Assembly: GCA_000747625.2 (NCBI GenBank)
Contig: JQDQ01000172.1
Span: 1 to 39,224, forward strand
Source of the DNA: Smithella sp. SCADC
GTDB lineage: Bacteria; Desulfobacterota; Syntrophia; Syntrophales; Smithellaceae
Direction: 5' to 3'
DNA: 39,224 nt
In this document: piece after piece, positions 9,080-16,874 of the stretch
How the letters are laid out: every line of letters begins with the position of its first letter
Position numbering within the stretch: position 1 is the first letter of the stretch
The notes under the pieces: generated by a model
Databases searched by the model: none
The model's input: the letters and a program-made list of their open reading frames with translations, nothing else
Told to the model about the DNA's origin: nothing
Position numbers and translations under genes: made by a program

Positions 9080-9697
9080 GGCCACTTGAAAATTCCCCAC
9101 CTGTGGCCGGGTCAAAATCCCCCACCCCGGTGGTCGGCAGAACGGGTGTAATTTAGTTTTTTTTCTTTTCTAATGCAAGTCTTTTAGAAGCCTCCTTGAG
9201 CCGGTAGCTTTTGCCTTCAAATTTCAGGAGATGCCCACGGTGCAACAATCGGTCAAGAATGGCCGAAGCCGCCGCATTGTCGCCAAGCAGTTTCCCCCAA
9301 TCCTCAATCGGCCTGTTGGAGGTGATCAGTGAGCTTTTCCTTTGGCGATAGCGCTCCAGAATCACATCGAGCAGATCATCGGCAGCGGTTTGCGGCAGAC
9401 GTTTTTTCAGGAACAGATCATCGATAACCAGTAGATCGGAACCACAGAACAGCTTGAACAGCTTTTTGCGTCTTCCGGTTTGTGTGGCTTCAAAGATGTC
9501 TTCAAAGAAACACTGTGCTTCCCGGTAGGCAACTTGATAACCGGACTGGATCGCAGCATGAGAAACGGCCTTGGCAATGTGGCTTTTACCGGTGCCGGGG
9601 TGGCCGATTAAGAGAGCATCGCCGGCATCCTGTACAAACTTTCCGCTGATCAACTCAAAATCTGGGGACACTTTACTAGTTTTTTGAGCGAAAAAAA
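9080..9697 (-). mobile_element. Remnant of an IS21-family insertion sequence (terminal repeats and truncated istB only)
   Basis: The left end carries two imperfect 15-base direct repeats, TGAAAATTCCCCACC at 9087-9101 and TCAAAATCCCCCACC at 9112-9126 (13 of 15 identical, 25 bases apart). Repeated motifs of this type are usual at IS21-family ends. A short inverted repeat GGCCAC/GTGGCC brackets the first copy. Inside lies a truncated istB. The transposase gene istA and the other end of the element are absent: beyond the istB truncation near 9671-9700 the sequence runs straight into a glycosyltransferase frame. The element is therefore immobile on its own. The right boundary given is the point where similarity runs out, not a mapped end. 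Confidence 0.75.
9153..9671 (-). pseudogene. istB: IstB-like transposition ATPase, N-terminally truncated
   Basis: The frame encodes the AAA+ core of IstB, the helper ATPase of IS21-type transposition: Walker A LLIGHPGTGKSHIAKA (about residues 20-35), Walker B LLVIDDLFLKK, the sensor region SLITSNRPIEDWGK, and the C-terminal RLLHRGHLLKFEGKSYR. IstB proteins are about 240-265 residues long; here only 172 remain, and the N-terminal helical region of about 80 residues that contacts IstA is gone. The GTG used as the start (9671) is simply the first available codon after the break and has no ribosome site. With no istA nearby the fragment should be inactive. Confidence 0.82.
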
Positions 9698-9721
9698 TAA
9701 CAAATTCGAATTACTCATACT

Positions 9722-10480
9722 TGTATAATCAGTATTATCATTCCTACATTCAATCGCGGATACACCCTTTCTCAGGTACTTGATTCGTATTACGGGCAAA
9801 AATTTGTTCAGGAATTAATCATTGTTGATGACGGAAGTTCTGATAAAACAGCAACTGTTGTTGATGAATTCAGCCGCAAGTATCCTCTGATAAAGACGCT
9901 TTATTTGAAAAACGAAAAAAGAATGGGCGCTCCTTATTCACGCAGGCGAGGGCTTCTATCGGCCAAGGCCGAATTTGTTCTTTTCGGCGATGATGATGAT
10001 TTTCTGGAAGAAAATTATACAGAAGTTTGCCTGGAAAAATTAAAAAGTTTAAAGGCGGACATTGTTTCGGGGCGGCATTTTTTTCGTAAGCCGGGAGAAA
10101 GTGTGGCTTCGGCGATTGCCCGATTTCAAACGGGAGAAAATGATGGACCGGTTTTTGATTTCCGGTTTTTCCATATTAATATAGATGCGAGATTTCAGGG
10201 AGATGTCGAACTTCCTTTTACGCATGCCATTTTTCTGGCAAGAAAAGATCTTCTTCTGTCCAATGATATCGATACTTTTTACAATAGAGGAAACGGGTAT
10301 CGCGAGGAAAGCGATGTGCAGGCAAAAATATACTCCCGCGGGGGGAAAATTATCATGACTAATGACACTCACAGTACTATTATAGCGCAGTATCCTTTTT
10401 TAGTCGGGCCATGGCTAATTTTGAAAGAAAAGATTTTTCGGGCAAATTTAAAAGTGGATAAATCAGAAGTAAAGATTTAA
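9722..10480 (+). pseudogene. Family 2 glycosyltransferase whose start codon appears to be lost
   Basis: From 9722 the frame reads a typical GT-A fold: CIISIIIPTFNRGYTLSQVL, then LIIVDDGSSDKT (nucleotide-sugar binding) and the metal-binding FGDDDDFL. It continues about 250 residues to a stop at 10480. Family members usually start with M just before ISIIIPT. Here a TAA at 9698-9700 closes the frame upstream, and no ATG, GTG or TTG occurs before the TTG at 9905, which lies after the DDGSSD motif. The break coincides with the edge of the IS21 remnant, so the first codons were probably removed with the transposon's right end. An ATT start at 9704 or 9710 is the only way a near-full protein could be made. 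Acceptor and sugar are unknown. Confidence 0.72.
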
Positions 10481-10490
10481 TATAAAAAAC

Positions 10491-10685
10491 ATGAAAATTT
10501 ATAGTGCGGAATTTATAAAAAGCGCGGTCTGGCCGCCTCAATACCCACCGGCGATACTGCCGGAGATTGCTTTTGTCGGGCGCAAAAAATTAGCCAAGAC
10601 GAGCAAAACTCCGGGGCGGACGCAGTTGATCAATTTTTTTACGATTAATTAGAAGGTTTTTTTCGTTGATCTTCCCGGCTATGGT
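10491..10685 (+). pseudogene. Broken duplicate of the engB 5' end, with P-loop deletion and stop
   Basis: This stretch is nearly identical to bases 11544-11785 of the intact engB, beginning at the same ATG. It lacks exactly 45 bases (15 codons, SNVGKSSLINTLVGH) that contain the GTPase P-loop. In the intact gene the lost piece is bounded by two direct repeats (GTCGGGCGC and GTCGGGCAC), which suggests a slip or recombination between them. Further on, an in-frame TAG replaces the GAG codon (about 10651). Similarity ends at 10685 in the Walker-like DLPGYG region, where the promoter and brnT gene begin. It cannot encode a working GTPase. Confidence 0.85.
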
Positions 10686-10696
10686 AAATGTATTGC

Positions 10697-10725
10697 TTGA
10701 CACTACCAAATATTGTGCCTATACT
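10697..10725 (+). promoter_or_regulatory. Sigma-70-type promoter for brnT-brnA, giving a near-leaderless mRNA
   Basis: TTGACA at 10697-10702 and TATACT at 10720-10725 are separated by exactly 17 bases, a near-perfect sigma-70 promoter. The brnT ATG follows 8 bases after the -10 box, so transcription should start within a base or two of the start codon. No Shine-Dalgarno sequence fits in that gap. The transcript is therefore predicted to be leaderless or nearly so. Confidence 0.75.
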
Positions 10726-10733
10726 GAATACAC

Positions 10734-11018
10734 ATGGAAGAAATAAAATTCGATTGGGATCAATGGAATATTCAAAAAAATGAAGAAAAGCACGGTATAT
10801 CCGTGCTGGAGGCGCAATCGGCATTTTACGACAGAAAAATATTAATATTTGATGATATAGAGCACTCGTCGCGGGAAGCAAGGTATATTTGTTACGCGAG
10901 AAGCGCTTACAATAATACTTTAATGATTGCCTTCACAATACGAAATAAAAAAATAAGAATTATCTCAGCGCGCAAAATATCCAAGAAGGAGCGTAATGTA
11001 TATGAAAGCCGGAAATAA
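10734..11018 (+). CDS. brnT: BrnT-family ribonuclease toxin
   Basis: A 94-residue BrnT toxin, a RelE-fold ribonuclease that blocks translation when its antitoxin is lost. Family landmarks are the N-terminal IKFDWDQWNIQKNEEKHGIS, the EAQSAFYD segment, the Asp-rich FDDIEHSSREARY, and the C-terminal RIISARKISKKERNVYE carrying the conserved Arg-rich active region. Length matches the family (about 90-95). It has its own strong promoter (10697-10725) and overlaps brnA by 23 bases, the usual toxin-first order for this family. The pair is wedged between two broken engB 5' copies, suggesting that it arrived as a unit. Confidence 0.9.
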   Translation: MEEIKFDWDQWNIQKNEEKHGISVLEAQSAFYDRKILIFDDIEHSSREARYICYARSAYNNTLMIAFTIRNKKIRIISARKISKKERNVYESRK

Positions 11019-11277
11019 AGAAATTAAATTGTACGATGAAAATGACACTACTTATTTTATTAATAAAACAAAACCAAAATCGTTAAAAGATTTGGGATTC
11101 AAGCTGCCGGCGGAACCTCCGACAAAAGTAGTAAGCATCCGCTTGCCGGTAAATTTATTTAATAAAATTAAAGCTTATGCAACAAATATTGATATGCCTT
11201 ATCAGGCATTCATTAAATATGTGCTGAATAAAGAACTGGAAAAAGAAAACAAGAAACATAAGCGCCATGCGGCTTAA
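10996..11277 (+). CDS. brnA: BrnA-like ribbon-helix-helix antitoxin
   Basis: A 93-residue partner of BrnT. The C-terminal half has the ribbon-helix-helix core KVVSIRLPVNLFNKIKAYA followed by the MPYQAFIKYVL helix; the lysine-rich N terminus would wrap the toxin. BrnA-type proteins neutralise BrnT and repress the operon. Two in-frame ATGs are possible: 10996, 4 bases after an AAGGAG site, and 11002, 10 bases after it. The second gives more normal spacing, so the true product may be two residues shorter. It is similar to the orphan protein at 770-1048. Confidence 0.83.
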   Translation: MYMKAGNKEIKLYDENDTTYFINKTKPKSLKDLGFKLPAEPPTKVVSIRLPVNLFNKIKAYATNIDMPYQAFIKYVLNKELEKENKKHKRHAA

Positions 11278-11370
11278 GAAGGTAAAGTAAAGGGGGCGGC
11301 CAAAAAAAAATCGGGCGATAAACAAAAATAAATAGAACCATCCCCAATATTTCGATAAGGGACTAAACTG

Positions 11371-11450
11371 TTACAGTGCGGAATTTATAAAGCGTGTGGT
11401 CTGGCCGCCTCAATATCCGCCGGCAATACTGCCGGAGATTGCTTCCAACG
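11371..11450 (+). pseudogene. Second broken duplicate of the engB 5' end
   Basis: About 80 bases match codons 4-32 of the intact engB ([20 protein letters not shown] region) with scattered substitutions. The copy begins after the start codon position, without a usable ATG, and loses the bases between GATTGCTT and CCAACG that encode the start of the P-loop. Similarity fades within a few bases after 11450. Its shared GTGCGGAATTTATAA reading links it more closely to the copy at 10491 than to the intact gene. It flanks brnTA on the right, as the first copy flanks it on the left. Confidence 0.75.
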
Positions 11451-11543
11451 CTTGCTTAGGGGTTCATGCCCGTGATTTTCCGGAGTAATAATTTTGCCAG
11501 ATATGTCTAGTAAAAATACTAGGTATGACGATTGTACTAAATT

Positions 11544-12140
11544 ATGAAAATTATCAGTGCTCAATTTATTAAAAGCGCGGTCTGGCCGCCTCAATATCCA
11601 CCGGCAATACTGCCGGAGATTGCTTTTGTCGGGCGCTCCAACGTCGGCAAGTCATCTTTGATCAACACGCTTGTCGGGCACAAAAAATTAGCCAAGACGA
11701 GCAATACTCCGGGGCGGACGCAGTTGATCAATTTTTTTACGATTAACGAGAAGGTTTCTTTCGTTGATCTTCCCGGCTACGGTTTTGCCAAGGTTTCTCA
11801 GTCGGTGAAAAAAGACTGGGGGGATATGATTGAATCTTATCTGCGGGAGAGACAGTGTCTTGCCCTGGTAATTTTGATTCTGGATATCCGGCGCGATCCC
11901 AGCGAAGATGATTTGTCTTTGCGTGACTGGCTGGAGCATTACCGCATACCTTATTTATATGTTTTGACCAAGACCGATAAATTATCCAACAACCAGACGA
12001 TTGCCCGTCAGCGCGCAATAGAGCGAACTCTTCGCGTATCGGCTGGCAAAAAGCCCATCCTTTTTTCGGCAATAACGCAAAAGGGCAAGAGCGATATCTG
12101 GCAGTTTCTGGAAAATCATTTAAGTTCATTGCCCGCCTGA
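11544..12140 (+). CDS. engB: Ribosome-biogenesis GTPase EngB (YsxC/YihA)
   Basis: A complete 198-residue EngB GTPase, which assists late assembly of the large ribosomal subunit. All G motifs are present: G1 FVGRSNVGKSSL (residues 28-39), a G2 threonine in NTPGRTQ, G3 DLPGYGFAKV, G4 TKTDKL, and G5 FSAITQKG. Length is standard for the family. The gene survived the duplications just upstream, as expected for a usually essential gene. A 16-base palindrome-like sequence (CTAGTA AAAA TACTAG, 11507-11522) lies 22 bases before the ATG and could be an operator or simply part of the promoter region. A strong terminator follows at 12220. Confidence 0.93.
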   Translation: MKIISAQFIKSAVWPPQYPPAILPEIAFVGRSNVGKSSLINTLVGHKKLAKTSNTPGRTQLINFFTINEKVSFVDLPGYGFAKVSQSVKKDWGDMIESYLRERQCLALVILILDIRRDPSEDDLSLRDWLEHYRIPYLYVLTKTDKLSNNQTIARQRAIERTLRVSAGKKPILFSAITQKGKSDIWQFLENHLSSLPA

Positions 12141-12219
12141 ATGATTCAAATCTTTAAAATCAAATATGGTTTTTAGGAAAAGATTAAGATGACTAAAAAT
12201 GGGCTTTATTGAGCTGTCC

Positions 12220-12254
12220 ATGACTGCCGGTCAGTGAACGGCAGTCATTTTTTT
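12220..12254 (+). terminator. Rho-independent terminator after engB
   Basis: ATGACTGCCG (12220-12229) and CGGCAGTCAT (12239-12248) form a perfect 10-base-pair stem with a 9-base loop, followed directly by a run of seven Ts. It ends engB transcription about 80 bases after the stop codon and separates it from the Hdr block, whose promoter must lie in 12255-12390. That interval is AT-rich and also holds an inverted repeat GGCTAA/TTAGCC (12300-12305 and 12333-12338). Confidence 0.88.
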
Positions 12255-12402
12255 AATTTTATTATATCAATAAGTTAGCGACAAAAAACAAATAAATAAG
12301 GCTAATGCTCTTGACAGGACAAGCAAATTATGTTAGCCGACCAATGTTTGTTAATATCAATTTTTTGAGGTTCTTTCATATAGAATAAAGAGGTGTAATC
12401 AG

Positions 12403-15400
12403 GTGCTAAAAGATAACGAAAAAGTTGGTGCGGTAATGGTAGTTGGTTCGGGAATCGCCGGTATTCAGGCCTCTCTCGATTTAGCCAATTCCGGAATGAA
12501 AGTTTATCTGGTCGAAAACGGGATCAGCATCGGCGGCGTCATGGCGCAACTGGACAAGACTTTTCCCACAAATGACTGTTCCGCCTGTATATTGTCGCCA
12601 AAACTGGTTGAAGTCGGACGCCATCCCAACGTAGAAATTAAAACACGACGCACTGTCGAATCGGTAGAAGGCGAGCCGGGGAAATTTAAAGTTAAATTAA
12701 CCAGCGCCCCGCGTTTTGTTGATCTGAATAAATGTACAGGATGCGGTGATTGTGCCAATGTTTGTCCGGTTTCCGTAAAAGCCGGATTCAACGGCAATTT
12801 AAGTGAAAGAAAAGCGATCTACCGGCATTTCCCTCAGGCCATTCCCAGCGGTTTTGCCATCGACAAGCTGGGGACATCTCCCTGTAAATCCAATTGTCCG
12901 ACCCATATCAGCGTTCAGGGTTATGTGGCTCTGATCGGCGAAGGCAAATTTAAAGAAGCTCTCAAACTTATCAAACAGGATAATCCTTTCCCCGTCGTCT
13001 GCGGCCGCGTTTGCAACCATCCCTGTGAGACGGCCTGTATGCGGGGCAAAGTGGATGATCCCATCGATATTATGCACCTCAAGCAGTTCGTTGCGGATCT
13101 CGACATGAACAGCGATACCCGTTATCTGCCCGAAAAGAAGGAAAGCAAAGGCAAAAAGGTCGCCGTTATCGGCGCCGGTCCCTCAGGATTGACCTGTGCT
13201 TATTATCTGGCCATTGAAGGCTATGATGTGGAAGTTTTCGAAGCACTACCCGTAGCGGGCGGTTGGATGGCGGTTGGTATTCCCGAATACCGCCTTCCCA
13301 AAAAAGTCCTCAATGCGGAAATCAAGGTCATGGAAGACCTGGGCGTTAAGATTCACCTCAATACAAAAATCGGCAAAGATATTTCTTTTGACAAACTGAA
13401 GTCCGATTATAGCGCGATTTTCATTGGTTGCGGCACCATGAAAAGCAGCAAACTCAATATTCCCGGCGAGGATATGCAGGGCGTGATTCATGGCGTCAAT
13501 TATCTGATGCAGATCAATCTGGGCAAGAAAGTTTCCCTGGGCAACAAGGTCGCCGTCGTCGGCGGTGGTAACGTAGCCATGGATGCTGTGCGGACAGCCG
13601 TCAGAACCGGTTCGAAAGAAGTTTTCATTCTCTATCGCCGGACCCGTGCGGAAATGCCCGCAGCACCCGAAGAAATCGAAGAGGCTATTGAAGAAGGCGT
13701 CGAAATGAAATTCCTCGTTGCTCCCAAGCGCGTTGTAGGCAAGGACGGAAAAGTTACCGGTGTTGAATGTACCCGAATGGAATTAGGCGAACCTGATAAG
13801 AGCGGTCGCCGCCGTCCTGTTGAAATAAAAGGTTCTGAATTTATAGTTGAATGCGATTCTATCGTTCCCGCCATTGGTCAGGAAGCGGATTTATCTTTCA
13901 TTACCAAAGAAAGCGGCGTTTCCATTAATAAGTGGAATAACCTCGATTATGATGAAGTCACTTATGCAACCAATGTTGCCGGAGTTTTCACCGGTGGTGA
14001 CGTGGCTACCGGTCCGCAGACAGTTGTTAAAGCCGTGTTTGCCGGTAAGGAGGCGGCCAAATCCATCAATCGTTATTTGATGGGCGAAGATGTAAAAGCC
14101 GGCCGCGCAAAAGACTGGACCAAAGACCTCGCTGATAAAGCAGATGTTTCCAACGTGGCCAAAGTTCCCCGTGAAAAATATCCTCTCATGAAGCCGGAAG
14201 AACGCAGAACCAATTTCGAGGAAGTCGGTATCGGTTTTGACGAAGCGCAGGCCAAAGCGGAAGCGCTGCGCTGTTTGAATTGCGGTATTTGTTCGGAATG
14301 TTATCAGTGCGTGGATGCCTGTATCGCCAAGGCCATTGACCATGACATGACGATTGAAGAAGAAACCATTGAAGTCGGCGCGGTCATCGCTTCGCCCGGT
14401 TTTGAAATATTCGACGCGCGTCTGCGGGGCGAATTCGGTTACGGCATTTATAAAAATGTTGTTTCGGCGCTTCAGTTTGAAAGAATCCTGTCCGCGTCCG
14501 GTCCTTTCTTCGGTCACGTACAGAGAATCTCCGACGGCAAGGAACCCAAAAAGATCGCCTTTATTCAGTGCGTCGGTTCGCGCGATGTTTCCTGCGACAA
14601 CAGCTGGTGTTCATCTGTTTGCTGTATGTACGCGACCAAGGAAGCGATTATCGCTAAAGAACATGCCAAGGGATTGGAACCGACAATTTTTTACATGGAC
14701 ATTCGCGCTCATGGCAAGGATTTCGACCGTTTTGTCAATCGCGCCAAAGATGAATACGGGATTCGCTATATCCGTTCGATGCCGTCAGTCATTAAAGAAA
14801 TGCAGCAGACGAACAATCTGGTGATGAAATATGTCAATCAGGATGGAACCTTAAACGAAGAAGAATTTGATATGGTCGTTCTGTCCGTCGGTCTCACGCC
14901 GCCCAAGGAAGCCAAAAAGCTGGCTGCCAGCATGGGCATTGATCTGGAAGAGCATGGTTTCTGTAAAACGCAGTTGGAAAATCCTGTTCAGACATCACGC
15001 CCCGGCGTTTTCGTCTGCGGCGCGTTCGGCGGACCTAAAGATATTCCCGAAACGGTTATGGAAGCCTCGGCTGCGGCTGCCTGCGCTGAAGGATTACTGG
15101 CCGCAAGGCGCGGAACGATGATTACTCCGGTAGAAAATCCGGAAGAAAAAGATATGCGCGGAACGGGAGTGCGCACCGGTGTGTTTGTCTGCCATTGCGG
15201 TATCAATATCGGCGGTGTTGTTGATGTTCCCGCTGTTCGTGATTATGCCGCGACACTACCGACGGTTGTATATTCTGCTGATAATTTATTTACCTGTTCG
15301 CAGGATACAGCGGTGAAGATGGCCGAAGTCATCAAGGAAAAAGATCTCACCCGGGTTGTTGTGGCGTCCTGTTCACCCCGCACGCACGAAGGACTTTTCC

Positions 15401-16830
15401 AGGAAAACTGCGAAAAGGCCGGTTTGAACAGATATCTATTTGAGATGGCCAATATCCGCGACCAGGATTCCTGGGTGCATATGCACGAGCCGGAAGCGGC
15501 CACCGAAAAAGCAAAAGATCTGCTGCGCATGGCTGTAGCCAAGGCTCAATACCTGAAACCTTTGAAACCGGGTCAGCTTTCCGTCAATCATCAGGCTTTG
15601 ATTATCGGCGGTGGTTTGGCCGGTATAACGGCGGCTCTGTCACTGGCCGATCAGGGATTTGCTTCTTGCATCGTGGAGAAAGAGGATCGTCTGGGCGGCA
15701 ATTACAATCACCTTTATAAAACCCTGGAAGGCCTTGATGCCAAGGCTCACCTGAAAGGGCTTCTGGAAAAAATTTATAAGAATCCCTTAATTACGGTTGC
15801 CACCGGCGCCAAGATCGATAAGATTGAAGGTTTCATCGGAAATTATAAGACCACAGTCAAGGTCAAGGAAGGCGAAAAAGTATTTGAACACGGCATAGTG
15901 ATTGTGGCCGCCGGTGCTTATGAAAATAAAGTCAAAGAGTATCTCTACGGTGAAAACGCCAAAGTGAAGACGCAAAGAGAGTTGGAAGTTATGATTTACG
16001 AAAAGGACTCCAAGCTTGCCGTTGCGAAAAATATTGTAATGATTCAGTGTGTCGGTTCTCGCGATAAAGAACGACCATGGTGCAGCCGTTACTGCTGTTC
16101 CGAAGCGGTTAAGAACGCGCTCGAACTCAAAGCTGCCGATCCTTCGCGCGACATCACTATCATTTATCGCGATATCCGTACCTTCGCTTTCAAGGAAGAT
16201 TATTACAAGAAAGCACGTGAACTCAATATCAAGTTTATCTCTTATGAAGAAGATCGTAAACCGGAAGTTGTGGCATCAGGAGATAAAGTGGAAGTCAAAG
16301 TATTTGACCCGATTCTTAACGAACAGGTCAATCTGCCTGCTGATATAGTGGCTCTGAGCATCGGTGTTGTGCCGAATCCTGAAAACGCGGCCATCGGCCA
16401 GATGCTGAAAGTGCCCACCAATCAGGACGGTTTCTTCCTGGAAGCGCACGTAAAACTTCGTCCCGTTGATTTCGCGACCGACGGCGTGTTCATGTGCGGC
16501 ATGTCGCATTCGCCCAAGTTCAGTGATGAGACCATTACGCAGGCCAACGCCGCCGTTTCACGCGCCGTCATGGTGCTGTGTCTTGATTTCATCGAGGCGG
16601 AAGGCAAGACAGCTTATGTGAACAAAGAAAGATGTTCTGCCTGCGGTCTCTGCGAAATAAATTGTCCTTATAGTGCAATTCAGGTCAATGTTGCGGAAGG
16701 CTGCGCCGAGGTCAATACCGTTCTTTGCAAGGGTTGCGGTGTTTGCACGGCATCCTGCCGTATGAACGCGGTCGACCTGAACGGTTTCAACAACGAAGAA
16801 GTGCTGGCACAGATATATAATTTAAACTAA
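12403..16830 (+). CDS. HdrA-GltD-HdrA fusion, multi-flavin iron-sulfur hub of Hdr-Flx module 1
   Basis: This 1475-residue protein stacks three flavin units. Residues 1-150: the start of HdrA with an FAD motif VVGSGIAGIQASL, the HdrA-specific CSACILSPKL, and a CTGCGDCANVCP cluster (111-122). Residues about 155-560: a GltD/NfnB-like module with its own Cys-rich N-terminal domain (CKSNCPTH, CGRVCNHPCETACMRG), FAD motif VAVIGAGPSGL (253-263) and NADPH motif VAVVGGGNVAMD. Residues 565-915: the C-terminal half of the first HdrA with CGICSECYQCVDAC. Residues 925-1475: a second HdrA beginning FVCHCGINIGG, with FAD motif ALIIGGGLAGI (about 1064) and paired clusters CSACGLCEINCP and CKGCGVCTASC at the C terminus. 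HdrA is the bifurcating flavin site of Hdr complexes; the GltD insert could give direct NAD(P)H access. The GTG start has an AAAGAGGTG site 7 bases upstream. Bases 12403-21727 run without a large gap and probably form one operon. Confidence 0.88.
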   Translation: MLKDNEKVGAVMVVGSGIAGIQASLDLANSGMKVYLVENGISIGGVMAQLDKTFPTNDCSACILSPKLVEVGRHPNVEIKTRRTVESVEGEPGKFKVKLTSAPRFVDLNKCTGCGDCANVCPVSVKAGFNGNLSERKAIYRHFPQAIPSGFAIDKLGTSPCKSNCPTHISVQGYVALIGEGKFKEALKLIKQDNPFPVVCGRVCNHPCETACMRGKVDDPIDIMHLKQFVADLDMNSDTRYLPEKKESKGKKVAVIGAGPSGLTCAYYLAIEGYDVEVFEALPVAGGWMAVGIPEYRLPKKVLNAEIKVMEDLGVKIHLNTKIGKDISFDKLKSDYSAIFIGCGTMKSSKLNIPGEDMQGVIHGVNYLMQINLGKKVSLGNKVAVVGGGNVAMDAVRTAVRTGSKEVFILYRRTRAEMPAAPEEIEEAIEEGVEMKFLVAPKRVVGKDGKVTGVECTRMELGEPDKSGRRRPVEIKGSEFIVECDSIVPAIGQEADLSFITKESGVSINKWNNLDYDEVTYATNVAGVFTGGDVATGPQTVVKAVFAGKEAAKSINRYLMGEDVKAGRAKDWTKDLADKADVSNVAKVPREKYPLMKPEERRTNFEEVGIGFDEAQAKAEALRCLNCGICSECYQCVDACIAKAIDHDMTIEEETIEVGAVIASPGFEIFDARLRGEFGYGIYKNVVSALQFERILSASGPFFGHVQRISDGKEPKKIAFIQCVGSRDVSCDNSWCSSVCCMYATKEAIIAKEHAKGLEPTIFYMDIRAHGKDFDRFVNRAKDEYGIRYIRSMPSVIKEMQQTNNLVMKYVNQDGTLNEEEFDMVVLSVGLTPPKEAKKLAASMGIDLEEHGFCKTQLENPVQTSRPGVFVCGAFGGPKDIPETVMEASAAAACAEGLLAARRGTMITPVENPEEKDMRGTGVRTGVFVCHCGINIGGVVDVPAVRDYAATLPTVVYSADNLFTCSQDTAVKMAEVIKEKDLTRVVVASCSPRTHEGLFQENCEKAGLNRYLFEMANIRDQDSWVHMHEPEAATEKAKDLLRMAVAKAQYLKPLKPGQLSVNHQALIIGGGLAGITAALSLADQGFASCIVEKEDRLGGNYNHLYKTLEGLDAKAHLKGLLEKIYKNPLITVATGAKIDKIEGFIGNYKTTVKVKEGEKVFEHGIVIVAAGAYENKVKEYLYGENAKVKTQRELEVMIYEKDSKLAVAKNIVMIQCVGSRDKERPWCSRYCCSEAVKNALELKAADPSRDITIIYRDIRTFAFKEDYYKKARELNIKFISYEEDRKPEVVASGDKVEVKVFDPILNEQVNLPADIVALSIGVVPNPENAAIGQMLKVPTNQDGFFLEAHVKLRPVDFATDGVFMCGMSHSPKFSDETITQANAAVSRAVMVLCLDFIEAEGKTAYVNKERCSACGLCEINCPYSAIQVNVAEGCAEVNTVLCKGCGVCTASCRMNAVDLNGFNNEEVLAQIYNLN

Positions 16831-16874
16831 GGTAAACGGCTGATAAAGCCGCATTGCAGCTGGAAGGAGAATAT

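Noticed and set aside
12311-12340. TTGACA upstream of the HdrA fusion as a -35 box
   Set aside because: At 16-18 base spacing the sequence is TAGCCG-like, with no acceptable -10. The nearest TATGTT is only 12 bases away.
12345-12365. Possible Rex (NADH-sensing) operator TTGTTAATATCAA before the HdrA fusion gene
   Set aside because: Only 10 of 13 positions are symmetric and the right half lacks the CACAA or AACAA end. Too weak to list as a site.
13891-14517. Long open frame on the minus strand inside the HdrA-GltD fusion
   Set aside because: It shows no family resemblance, lies wholly opposite a strongly conserved gene, and has no ribosome site. It is a shadow of codon bias; the same holds for 5266-5835, 21188-21781 and 24655-25299.
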